A stretch of 64,000 bases of DNA from Anaerolineae bacterium (lineage in GTDB: Bacteria > Chloroflexota > Anaerolineae > Aggregatilineales > Phototrophicaceae): assembly GCA_022843385.1 (NCBI GenBank), contig JALHNT010000005.1:42000-105999 (forward strand), given 5' to 3'. The notes beneath the pieces are model-generated. The model had not been told where the DNA came from and made no database searches. It saw only the letters and a program-made list of their open reading frames with translations. Below, piece by piece: positions 17,932 through 27,100 of the stretch (its first letter is position 1; each line of letters opens with the position of its first letter). The position numbers were made by a program, and so were the translations under genes.

Positions 17932-19734
17932 ATGTCCGACGCCTTCATCTCCTATTCGCGCAAGGATGCCGAATTTGTCCGCCGTCTGACCAACGCCTTC
18001 ATCAAAGCCAACTGCGTCATCTGGGTGGGAGTGCTGGGAATGTTGGCAGTGGCAGCTACAGGCTTTGCGGCACCAACGTCGATCAATGTCCTCAATAGCG
18101 ATGCCAGCTTAGACAATTGGGGCCAGGGCAACTACGCCGAAGCGCTGCAAGCGACAGCGACGCAGATCATGATTACAGTGACTGCCACTGTAACGCCACA
18201 AGGGGAAGCAACAGCAACTTTCGCCCCCTTTAGATTGACCAACTACGAGCTCGGCGAAATGTATTCGAGGTTGGGCAAGTATGATGAGGCAATTGCTGAA
18301 TTCACCCGCGCCATTGAATTCAATCCAGAGGATCACGATTCTTTTCTGGGTCGAGGATTTGCTTACGCTCAACTTGAGGACTATGACAAGGCCATTGCGG
18401 ACTACACCCGCGCCATTGAACTCGATCCCAATAATGCTATTGCTTATGGTAATCGTGGATTCATTTATCAGTTGCGGGGAGAATTCAGGTTAGCGGTTAG
18501 CGACATGACCCGTGCCATTGAGATAAACCCAAATGCGAACGGTTACTATCTGCGTGGCGCTTTCTATCTCGTCCTCCAAGAATATACGAAAGCAATTGCC
18601 GACTTCACTCGTGCCATCGAATTGAACCCCGACATGGCTGTTGCTTACTTCAATCGTGGCCTTGCTTATGCCAATATGGATCAGTACCCGGACGCCATTA
18701 CTGACTATTCACGGGCCATCAGGCTGGACCCCGACTATGCCGAAGCCTACAACAATCGCGGGTTTGCCCACTTTGTTTTGCAGCAATATGAGGAAGCCGT
18801 CGCCGACTTGACCACTGCCATCGAACTCGACCGCAGATATGCTCTTGCCTTCTTCAATCGCGGACTTACCTATGCCAGTATGGGCCAGTACCAGGACGCC
18901 ATTGCTGACTACTCACAGGCCATCAGGCTGAAACGTAACTATCCCGAAGCCTACAACAATCGTGGAGGTGCCTACCTCGATCTGGGTCAGTATGCGGAGG
19001 CCATCGCTGACTATTCCCAGGCCATTGAACAGCACAGTGATAACCCTATCTATTTGACCAATCGCGGGGATGCCTATAGGCTCTCCAGCCAATATGAGCT
19101 GGCGATTGTAGATTATAGTGCGGCCATTGCTATACAGCCGACGGCAGGGCGTTACAATCGACGTGGCTTATCGTATGTGGGACTGGTGGAGCATGACAAG
19201 GCCATTGCTGACTACTCACAAGCGCTTACAATGGAAACCGACCAACCGATCTATCTGACGAATCGCGGAGACGCCTATCGCTATTCGGGCCAGTATGACT
19301 TGGCGATTGCGGATTATGGCGCAGCGATTGCTCTGGAGCCTACCGCTTATCGCTACAACGGGCGTGGTCAGTCGTATTTCCGGCTCCAGGAGTATGATGA
19401 GGCCATTGCCGACTACTCACAAGCGATTGCACTGGACAGCGATGACCCCGTCTATTTCATCAATCGCGGTCTTGCCTATAGCATTCTCGAACAATACGAA
19501 CGAGCCAGCGCAGACTTCAGCAGTGCCATCGCGCTAAATCCACAGCTTGCCAATCCATACTGGGGACTTGGCAACATCTACTATGACCAGGGCGACTACA
19601 TTGAGGCGCTGGCGAGCTACCGGCGTTATGTGGAACTGGCAGGGAATAACCCGGCGGAGTTTGTCGTCAACCGGGTAGCGGAGTTGGAGGCGATGCTGGC
19701 AACCGGCACGCCCAGCCCGACGCCGAGGCGGTGA
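17932..19734 (+). CDS. TIR-stub/TM/TPR-repeat protein
   Basis: N-term 'MSDAFISYSRKDAEFVRRLTNAFIKANCVIWV' matches the start of a TIR domain, then 'GVLGMLAVAATGFAA' hydrophobic segment and about 13 TPRs ('YDEAIADYSQAIALDSDDPVYFINRGLAY'); AGGAG upstream of ATG 17932. Confidence 0.9.
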   Translation: MSDAFISYSRKDAEFVRRLTNAFIKANCVIWVGVLGMLAVAATGFAAPTSINVLNSDASLDNWGQGNYAEALQATATQIMITVTATVTPQGEATATFAPFRLTNYELGEMYSRLGKYDEAIAEFTRAIEFNPEDHDSFLGRGFAYAQLEDYDKAIADYTRAIELDPNNAIAYGNRGFIYQLRGEFRLAVSDMTRAIEINPNANGYYLRGAFYLVLQEYTKAIADFTRAIELNPDMAVAYFNRGLAYANMDQYPDAITDYSRAIRLDPDYAEAYNNRGFAHFVLQQYEEAVADLTTAIELDRRYALAFFNRGLTYASMGQYQDAIADYSQAIRLKRNYPEAYNNRGGAYLDLGQYAEAIADYSQAIEQHSDNPIYLTNRGDAYRLSSQYELAIVDYSAAIAIQPTAGRYNRRGLSYVGLVEHDKAIADYSQALTMETDQPIYLTNRGDAYRYSGQYDLAIADYGAAIALEPTAYRYNGRGQSYFRLQEYDEAIADYSQAIALDSDDPVYFINRGLAYSILEQYERASADFSSAIALNPQLANPYWGLGNIYYDQGDYIEALASYRRYVELAGNNPAEFVVNRVAELEAMLATGTPSPTPRR

Positions 19735-19806
19735 CAGGTCGAGACAGTTGAGTGGATCATCATCCAGAAATATCTGTGATGTTGAGCGCCGTTAACGCAC
19801 TTCCAC

Positions 19807-20247
19807 TCAAGCCGCGACGGCCTGTAACCCGGCCCAGCCCAGCAAGCTGGCGGCTGTCAGTAAAATGCTCCAGACCAGCGCCCCCAGCGACATGCCCAGA
19901 TACAGACGGCGCGGCGGCACATTCAGCGCGATCCCCAGCCCGGCTCCGATCTGTGCACCAACCGTCATCGGCGACGCCAATCCCAGTCCGATGATGCCAT
20001 AGCGGCTGGCAATCGCCCGCAGACGATGATTGGACTGCTCGGCACGCCGCTGGAGGCGCTGGCGAAGCTTTTGACCGATGAGCAGCGTCAGGCCAACCCC
20101 GCAGCTATAGCTCAGACTGGTGGTGAGAACGACGATGACCGGGCTTAAGCCCAACGCCAACCCGGCAGGAATGGCCGGCCAGAATGAGAAGAAAGCCAGG
20201 GCAAAAATGCTGATCACTTTGGACAATTCGATCCAGACCTGATCCAT
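19807..20247 (-). CDS. Small multi-drug export-like membrane protein
   Basis: 146 aa with several TM helices, 'FFSFWPAIPAGLALGLSPVIVVLTTSLSYSCGV'; family call is tentative. Confidence 0.6.
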   Translation of the reverse strand: MDQVWIELSKVISIFALAFFSFWPAIPAGLALGLSPVIVVLTTSLSYSCGVGLTLLIGQKLRQRLQRRAEQSNHRLRAIASRYGIIGLGLASPMTVGAQIGAGLGIALNVPPRRLYLGMSLGALVWSILLTAASLLGWAGLQAVAA

Positions 20248-20350
20248 AATGCAGTTGTTAGTTCCTGGTTGTTAGTTGTTCGTTCAAGTCCGGTCTGTTC
20301 ATCATTGTTGATGCTGGCTATGACCTGTTGTGAACAGCTTTCTGGGGCGG

Positions 20351-20480
20351 GCAGTATCTGTTCACCTTGCTCTGATTTTCGGACGTGCCGTTGCACGTCC
20401 CTACGAAGTGCCTGCCGTGTAGGGACACCCAATGGGGTGTCCGCGTGGCCGCCATCACGGATAGGTGAATAGATACGGCG
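20351..20480. mobile_element. Palindromic MITE-like element (family C) carrying two internal hairpins
   Basis: Ends GTATCTGTTCACC(20354-20366)/GGTGAATAGATAC(20464-20476); internal GGACGTGCCGTTGCACGTCC(20381-20400) and GGACACCCAATGGGGTGTCC(20423-20442). Confidence 0.7.
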
Positions 20481-20660
20481 GGCATTCAATCGGTTTCTCT
20501 GATCTTGCGATAAGTTCCCCCATCAAGCGTCGAGTCTACTCGAATGCAGTGACCGCGATCAATGACCATTTGGTTTCAGACGGGGCTGATGCATGTAGTG
20601 CGTCCGGGTGTCATTCACCCCTTGACACCGACCAGCTAGACGGTATACTGAGGATATAAC

Positions 20661-20682
20661 ATAAACCGTCTGGACGGTTTAT
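20661..20682. promoter_or_regulatory. TetR-type operator
   Basis: Palindrome ATAAACCGTC-TG-GACGGTTTAT 15 bp upstream of the TetR start; half-site-like GACGGTATA about 20 bp upstream. Confidence 0.8.
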
Positions 20683-20696
20683 CATCAGGAGCAGGA

Positions 20697-21254
20697 ATGA
20701 ACAGTAAACAACAGGCCGCGGCGCAAACCCGTGCCCATCTGGTGGAGGCGGCGCTCGCCACCTTGCGCCAGCACGGAGCCAGCAATCTGACGCTGGACGC
20801 AGTGGCGAAAGCCAGCGGAGTCAGCAAGGGCGGGCTGCTGCATCATTTCCCCAACAAGGAAGCGCTGATGGATGCGCTGCTGCGGCAGCTCTTCACCGAT
20901 TTTGAGCAGCAGGTACAAGCCTGTTATGAACAGGAAGCCGCAGGAAACGGGCGCTGGCTGCGGGCGTATATCCGCGCCACTTTCGAGGAGGATGAGGCGC
21001 TGCCGCTGGATTTGCTGCTGCTGTTGTTCGCCTCGATCAGCGAACATCCCAACCTGCTGCGGCTGGTGCAGGATGACCATCAGATGTGGCAGGAACGGCT
21101 GCTGAGCGACGGGCTGCCAGCGGCGCGGGTGCGGGTCATCCGCATGGCGACCGACTCGTACTGGCAGGAACGGCTGATCGGCGTGGAAGCCAGCGATTCC
21201 GATGAACGAGGTGCTTTGCTGAATGAACTGCTGCACTGGCTGGAGGCACGCTGA
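20697..21254 (+). CDS. TetR/AcrR family transcriptional regulator
   Basis: 'RAHLVEAALATLRQHGASNLTLDAVAKASGVSKGGLLHHFPNKEALMDALL'. Confidence 0.95.
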   Translation: MNSKQQAAAQTRAHLVEAALATLRQHGASNLTLDAVAKASGVSKGGLLHHFPNKEALMDALLRQLFTDFEQQVQACYEQEAAGNGRWLRAYIRATFEEDEALPLDLLLLLFASISEHPNLLRLVQDDHQMWQERLLSDGLPAARVRVIRMATDSYWQERLIGVEASDSDERGALLNELLHWLEAR

Positions 21255-21931
21255 TGACTGGTACACTGTTGTTGTCGATTGTCGGGATCGGGCTGGTGGA
21301 CAGCATCAATCCGTCGTTGTTCATCGCCCAGTTGTATCTGCTGACGACGGTGCGCCCGGTGCCGCGCGTGCTGAGTTACATCGCTGGCGGGGTGCTGGCC
21401 TACTTCATCGGCGGCGTGCTGATCCTGACCGGGGCGCGGGCTGTCATCAGTGACGGGCTGGCGCAGGCCTCGCCGACGCTGCTGTATGGGCTGCAACTGG
21501 CGCTGGGGCTGCTTTTTCTAGGGTTCGGCTTGTGGCTGAAGACCGACGCGCCGCTGGGCGAAGCGCGCAAGCCGCGGTCGCTGACGCTGTGGGCCAGCTT
21601 CGTGCTGGGTATCGTGGTGATCGGTAACGAGGTGACGACGGCCCTGCCCTACTTCGTCGCTATCGAGCAGATCGCCCAGGCGCAGATGGCGCTGCCGGAG
21701 AACCTGCTGGCGCTGGTGATCTATAATCTGGTGTTCAGCCTGCCGCTGTTCGCCTTCCTGCTGATCTTCGTGCTGTTCCGCCAGCAGTGGGCGGGGATCA
21801 TCGAGCGCATCAATCAAGGGGTGCAGCGCTGGATGCCGCGCATCATGAAGTGGCTGGCGATTGTGTTCGGCGCGGGATTGGCGCTCAACGCAGCCGTCTA
21901 TCTGCTGACGGGTACAGCGCTCCTTGGCTGA
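21254..21931 (+). CDS. GAP family (Sap-like) integral membrane protein
   Basis: 'LLLSIVGIGLVDSINPSLFIAQLYLLTTVRPVPRVLSYIAGGVLAYFIGGVLIL'; start overlaps the TetR stop (TGATG). Confidence 0.8.
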   Translation: MTGTLLLSIVGIGLVDSINPSLFIAQLYLLTTVRPVPRVLSYIAGGVLAYFIGGVLILTGARAVISDGLAQASPTLLYGLQLALGLLFLGFGLWLKTDAPLGEARKPRSLTLWASFVLGIVVIGNEVTTALPYFVAIEQIAQAQMALPENLLALVIYNLVFSLPLFAFLLIFVLFRQQWAGIIERINQGVQRWMPRIMKWLAIVFGAGLALNAAVYLLTGTALLG

Positions 21932-21961
21932 TCCGTCACAGACCACGAGTCCATCAAACCA

Positions 21962-22196
21962 AGGCTGTTCCAGGGAAACAATGCTCCCATAGATTGGCGT
22001 GTAGGGCGGAATATTGAAGTGTGGCGGACGTGTAACGGGCACGTCCCTACCCCATCGGTTCGTTCGTAGGGGCACCCCGTTGGGTGTCGGTTGGTTCGCA
22101 AATCACAATGCCGATTTGAGTAATCAACGGTCAATATTGCGCCCCGAGGGAAGAAAACCTTCCACCAGAGGTTAAACATTTTCCCTGCAACAGCCT
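21962..22196. mobile_element. MITE-like element (family B) with a nested palindromic insert
   Basis: TIR AGGCTGTTCCAGGGAAACAATG / CATTTTCCCTGCAACAGCCT; flanks match element 60413-60525; internal GGACGTGTAACGGGCACGTCC and GGGGCACCCCGTTGGGTGTC lie between AATATTGA and TCAATATT. Confidence 0.75.
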
Positions 22197-24438
22197 ACGG
22201 CGCTGCCGGCGGTGGGGGCATCCTGCCGAAGAAGAAGAAATTCATCACATCGCGGGTGATCGGTGCCGCCACGCCAGAGCCTTCGCCACTGTTCTCGACC
22301 ATGACGACAACAGCGATCTGGGGATTGTCACGCGGGGCATATGCGGCAAACCAGGCATGGGTGGTACGCGGCACATCCTGCGCCGTGCCGGTCTTCCCAC
22401 ACACACCGATGTTTTGCAGCTCAGGGTCATTGCGGAACTGGTACTCGGCGGTACCGGCCTGGGTGCTAGTGACATCGCACATGGCCTGCTGCGCCACCGC
22501 AATCACCTCGGCGCGGATGCCCATATCGCCCATCACATCGACTTCCATCTCATGCACCGGCACCTCGCCGAGAATGCCGGCCTTTTGTACTAACTGCGGC
22601 CGCAGCAGCGTGCCGCCATTGGCGACAGCGGCCACCATGCGCACCACTTGCAGCGGCGTGACCTGCACTTCGCCCTGCCCAATCGAGATATTCACCGCGT
22701 CGGAGAACGTCCAGTCATAGCCCAGCGTTCGCCGTTTCCAGTCGGGGTCCGGGATGAAGCCGGAATTCTCCGCCAGATCGGTCAGGCCGCTGCCGCTGCC
22801 GAAGAAACGCTGCTGATAACCCGGCAGCAGGTACGGATCAACCTGGTTCATCTGATAACCGACTTCGTAGTAGTAGGGGTTGCAACTGCGCGTGAGCGCC
22901 TGCCCCAACGTCACCCGGCCATGCCCACCGGCCAGCCAGTCACGGCGCACGATGTCGCGCGTCCACTGACCGCCACAGACGAAGGGCTGATCGAGGGTAT
23001 AGACGCCGGAGTCGGCGACGGCCAGCGTCGAGACAATCTTCATCACCGAGCCGAGCGGATACGCGCCCTGGGTCGGGCGGTTGAGCAGCGGACGGCGCGG
23101 GTCGGCCTGCAACTCGGCCACCATCGCGGCGGCCTGGCTGGCACCCATAATCGGGAAGGGCGCGAAGGCGTTGGCGTCATAAGTCGGGTAGCTGACCATC
23201 GCCAGGATCGCGCCGGTCTTGACATCGATGACGACGACCGACGCACCTTTCGACTCCGCGAACTGGAACTGCTGATAATACTGGGCAATGATCGTCTGGA
23301 TGGCGTTCTGCACATCGACATCAATTGTCAGCCAGACGCTCTGCGCGGGTTGAGCCGGCGTCCGCGCCACCTCGCGCAGCACCTGCCCACCCGGACTGAC
23401 GATCAGCAGCCGTCCGCCAGGCTTGCCACGCAGCGTGGTATCCCAGCTTTGTTCGATGCCGCTTTGGCCGATGATCGAGTCGCTGTTGAAACCGGCGGCT
23501 TCGACCGTTGCCACCTGTTCCGGCGAGGGATAGCCGACCGTGCCGACGATGTTGGCCGCCGAAGTCGAGTTGACATACTGGCGCACTGCGAAGCTCCGGA
23601 AGGTCGCGCCGCAGGTGATCTCCAGTTGAGTGCTGTTCTGGTTGTAGACTTCTGCTGCCATCTGACCGAAATCGACATTCCAGTCTGATGCCGATTGATC
23701 GTAGATGGCCTGTAAAACCTCGAGGCTGCGCCCGGTGGTGAAGGCCAGCAGATTGATGCAGGCCGCCCAATCCGGGATCGACTGCTTGACCGCGCTAACG
23801 ATCACCACTCGCCCGCTCTGGTCGGCCAGCACCTTGCCGTTCTTGTCATAGATATTGGCGCGGCTGGGCAGGTTGAGGTCCAGCCGCAGTTCAGCGCCGC
23901 CGGAAAGCTCGGCCAGAATATCGCCGGGCGTCCAGGCCACGCGCCAATCGCCTGCCTGGGGATCAAACACCAACTGCATATTGCGGCCGTTGTCGGCGAA
24001 TTCGCCCAGCAGCCGCGTCTGAAACACCACATTGTAATTGAAGATGACGACATCGCTGCGGTTCGAGTCACGGTAGAGCGAGTTGCCGGGGCTATACGTG
24101 ATGCCATCCAGCGTCATCTCAGACGCGGCACGCTGATAGATGCCGGCGAACGTTTCAAATGGCGAGGCTTCCCGGCTGGAGAAGCTGACCAGGTTATACA
24201 TGGCCTGATAATCGCCCAGCCGCCAGTTCTCCAGAAAGTTGATAGCAGCCGTGGCCGCGCTCTCAATCGAGGGCAGCGCTGTCGCCTGCGCATTCGCCAG
24301 CGTCGGCAGCGGTTCAGCCAGCGCCTGTTGTTCAGCCGGCTGGCAGGCAGTCAGCGCCAGCAGGAGCAGCAGCACCACCCCCAGCACACCGAAGCCCGAC
24401 CTGTTTCGGGATTGTTCGCTCACACGCCGCATCCTCAT
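22195..24438 (-). CDS. Penicillin-binding protein (class B transpeptidase with MecA-type N-terminal domain)
   Basis: 'NRPTQGAYPLGSVMKIVSTLA' (SxxK), 'SCNPYYYEVG' (SxN-like), 'GVCGKTGTAQDVPRTTHAWFAAYAP' (KTG); lipobox-like 'LLALTAC'. Confidence 0.94.
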   Translation of the reverse strand: MRMRRVSEQSRNRSGFGVLGVVLLLLLALTACQPAEQQALAEPLPTLANAQATALPSIESAATAAINFLENWRLGDYQAMYNLVSFSSREASPFETFAGIYQRAASEMTLDGITYSPGNSLYRDSNRSDVVIFNYNVVFQTRLLGEFADNGRNMQLVFDPQAGDWRVAWTPGDILAELSGGAELRLDLNLPSRANIYDKNGKVLADQSGRVVIVSAVKQSIPDWAACINLLAFTTGRSLEVLQAIYDQSASDWNVDFGQMAAEVYNQNSTQLEITCGATFRSFAVRQYVNSTSAANIVGTVGYPSPEQVATVEAAGFNSDSIIGQSGIEQSWDTTLRGKPGGRLLIVSPGGQVLREVARTPAQPAQSVWLTIDVDVQNAIQTIIAQYYQQFQFAESKGASVVVIDVKTGAILAMVSYPTYDANAFAPFPIMGASQAAAMVAELQADPRRPLLNRPTQGAYPLGSVMKIVSTLAVADSGVYTLDQPFVCGGQWTRDIVRRDWLAGGHGRVTLGQALTRSCNPYYYEVGYQMNQVDPYLLPGYQQRFFGSGSGLTDLAENSGFIPDPDWKRRTLGYDWTFSDAVNISIGQGEVQVTPLQVVRMVAAVANGGTLLRPQLVQKAGILGEVPVHEMEVDVMGDMGIRAEVIAVAQQAMCDVTSTQAGTAEYQFRNDPELQNIGVCGKTGTAQDVPRTTHAWFAAYAPRDNPQIAVVVMVENSGEGSGVAAPITRDVMNFFFFGRMPPPPAAP

Positions 24439-24745
24439 GAGGCATACCCGCTGGCATACCGCACCATCTTATCGAGTGCTGTCATTGTAAACCCGTCTGG
24501 TGAATTGAGCCAATTGATCGGTACAATGAGAAGACGGTTGCTGTGGGCGAAGTTATCTGCGATCCGGTGTCCTCATCTCCAGCCCATTCGCCCAGAGGAG
24601 GGGATTTAGGTTGAGAGCTTGCGCGAGAAAGATTCTCTCAAACAGCGTCAAGCATATTGATGAAGTGGTGAGTTCAGTCTTCAGCATATGTAGAGATCAT
24701 GATCAGGCAGTGGTTAGGTTCGCTGCGTGGGAATAGTGGGGTTGG

Positions 24746-26077
24746 ATGGCACAACAATTGAAGGTCGGCATCGTTGGCGCGGGGGTGGCGGGCATGGCTG
24801 CCGCCTGGGATTTGACGCGCGCCGGGCATGAGGCGCATCTGTTTGAGGCGGAAGGCAACGTCGGCGGGTTGGCGGCGGGCTTCCGCGACGAGGGCTGGGA
24901 CTGGTCGATGGAGAAGTTCTATCATCACTGGTTCGAGACCGATCAGGATATTCTACGGCTACTGGACGAAATCGGTCAGCGCGACAAGGTGCTGTTCCCC
25001 CGCCCCAAAACCAGCTATTGGATCGATGGACAGGTCTATCGTTCCGAGATGAATGCTTCGATGCTGCGGCTGCCACTGTCACTACTGGCGCTCTTCCGCA
25101 TGGGGCTGGCCGGAGTCTATCTGAAGTTCATCACCCAGGACTGGCAGGCGCTCGAACGCGAGAGCGCCGATGTCTGGATGCGGCGCTATATGGGCGAGGA
25201 GGCCTACAACCGGCTGTGGCGTCCGCTATTGATCGGCAAGTTCGCGGATCGCTATACCGAGGTCAACATGGCCTGGCTGTGGGCGCGGATCAAGACCCGC
25301 AGCCTGCGTCTGGGGATTTATCAGGGCGGCTTCCAGGCCTTTCTCGAAGCACTGGCGCAGGCCATCACTGCCAAAGGCGCACACATCCACCTCAACAGTC
25401 CGGTGCAGGGGGTGAGCCTCGAAGGCGGAAAACCGCAGTTGATAATCAACGGCGAGACCCGCACCTTCGACCGGATCATCAGCACGGCTTCACCCTCGCT
25501 CATGCTCAGGCTGACTCCGGCGCTGGCTGGCACGCCCTATGGTCAGCAGATGGCGGCGCTCAAGAGCATCGGTGCGCTGTGCCTGGTGCTGGCGCTCAAA
25601 CAATCGCTGCTGACCGATGGCACCTACTGGCTCAATCTACCGGCGACATCACCGGATAAACGCAGCAGCCAGTTCCCGTTTTTGGCGCTGGTCGAACACA
25701 CCAACTTCATGGATAAAGCGCATTATGGCGGCGATGTCCTGGTCTACTGTGGCGATTATGTGCCGGTGGAACACGAGTATATGCGGATGAGCGCCGAAGA
25801 GCTGCTGGAACGGTTTATGCCGGCGCTGGTGAAGGTGAACCCAGGCTTCAAACGGGAGTGGATTCGCAAGGCCTGGTTATGGCGCGCGCCGTACGCCCAG
25901 CCGGTGCCGGGGATCAACCACAGCCAGCATGTCCCGCCGCTGGCGACACCACTGCCGGGGGTGTTCTGGGCCAGCATGAGCCAGGTCTATCCCTGGGATC
26001 GTGGCACCAACTTCGCCGTCGAGATCGGGCGGCGGGTGGCCGGGCTGGCGATGAATCAGGCTATTCCAGAAAGCTGA
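24746..26077 (+). CDS. FAD/NAD(P)-dependent oxidoreductase (amine oxidase/protoporphyrinogen oxidase-like)
   Basis: 'KVGIVGAGVAGMAAAWDLTRAGHEAHLFEAEGNVGGLAAG' Rossmann FAD motif. Confidence 0.9.
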   Translation: MAQQLKVGIVGAGVAGMAAAWDLTRAGHEAHLFEAEGNVGGLAAGFRDEGWDWSMEKFYHHWFETDQDILRLLDEIGQRDKVLFPRPKTSYWIDGQVYRSEMNASMLRLPLSLLALFRMGLAGVYLKFITQDWQALERESADVWMRRYMGEEAYNRLWRPLLIGKFADRYTEVNMAWLWARIKTRSLRLGIYQGGFQAFLEALAQAITAKGAHIHLNSPVQGVSLEGGKPQLIINGETRTFDRIISTASPSLMLRLTPALAGTPYGQQMAALKSIGALCLVLALKQSLLTDGTYWLNLPATSPDKRSSQFPFLALVEHTNFMDKAHYGGDVLVYCGDYVPVEHEYMRMSAEELLERFMPALVKVNPGFKREWIRKAWLWRAPYAQPVPGINHSQHVPPLATPLPGVFWASMSQVYPWDRGTNFAVEIGRRVAGLAMNQAIPES

Positions 26078-26078
26078 T

Positions 26079-26999
26079 TCAGCAAAGATTCCCGGCCCGC
26101 CCAAAGACCTTCAGCACCAGCAGATGCCCCAGCGTCAGCGTACCGCGCCATTCACGCTCGGCCTGTGCCCACGCCTCTGGCGAGACATCCCCCCAACTCC
26201 AGGCGGGTCCCCAGGTGCCATCCGCTCCCTGTTGCTCGATCAGGAAATCCAGATTGAGCGGAATTACCTCAGTGAACAATCCCGCGAACAGAGACTCCGG
26301 TGACTTGATGACTCCCAACGGCGGCAGCCCATACCCGCGCCAAGTATCCGGGTTGCGCTCGACCGTATGACTTACGACTGCTGTCAGCTTCTCCAGCAAC
26401 GGCTCACGTACCGCCTCCGACAGCGACTGAGTCTCCAACAATCGCAGACAGCATAGCAGATCGTGCATCTCCATTTCATCCGGCTGACTCAGCAGGTGTG
26501 TCACTACCGACCCAGTCAGTTGCTCACGCATCACCGCCGGGAAATGGGCAGCATAGTCGTAGACATAGCCCAGTATCTCGACACGCGGGTTAATCTGCTG
26601 CTCCATCAGCTCGCCATTGTATTGCCACCAAGGAGCGTGGGGGGCATCGTCAATGTGCGGCGGAATAATCGGCCAGTTGAGGTGGTCAGCGTGGTATTGC
26701 TCACGCAGGTAGCGGCAGCCGTTCACCACCAGCGGATGCTCTGCCGGTGTATCCAGTTGGCGCAACCATTGGAACGCCACCGTCGTAGCGATGACCGATG
26801 ACCCCGGCAGGCGAATATCGGCCTCCAACCCATGACCAAAACCCCCATCTGTGTTTTGAAACAGAGCCAGTTCCGTCCATACCCGTTCGGCTGGGCCGCC
26901 CTCAAAGAACCAGGCATACAGCGCCCCTTCCAGCGGATGTGCTTCGTTCTTCAGGAAAGCTGCTGCCTTTTGCCATTGTGCGCTTGTAACCGTCTTCAT
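26079..26999 (-). CDS. Prenyltransferase/squalene-cyclase-like alpha-toroid protein (hypothetical)
   Basis: 'FQNTDGGFGHGLEADIRLPGSSVIATTVAFQWLRQL' and 'LIEQQGADGTWGPAWSWG' resemble QW-type repeats. Confidence 0.7.
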   Translation of the reverse strand: MKTVTSAQWQKAAAFLKNEAHPLEGALYAWFFEGGPAERVWTELALFQNTDGGFGHGLEADIRLPGSSVIATTVAFQWLRQLDTPAEHPLVVNGCRYLREQYHADHLNWPIIPPHIDDAPHAPWWQYNGELMEQQINPRVEILGYVYDYAAHFPAVMREQLTGSVVTHLLSQPDEMEMHDLLCCLRLLETQSLSEAVREPLLEKLTAVVSHTVERNPDTWRGYGLPPLGVIKSPESLFAGLFTEVIPLNLDFLIEQQGADGTWGPAWSWGDVSPEAWAQAEREWRGTLTLGHLLVLKVFGRAGNLC

Positions 27000-27100
27000 C
27001 AGTCCATTCTCCTTCGCTAATCACCATCTACTTTGACGATAAGTCAAAAGGCGGGCAGAATCCGCCCTCGTTTATTGACGCCTAGTGCCGAGGTCATCCT

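Noticed and set aside
22648-23688. 346-aa plus-strand ORF
   Set aside because: Antisense shadow of the penicillin-binding protein.
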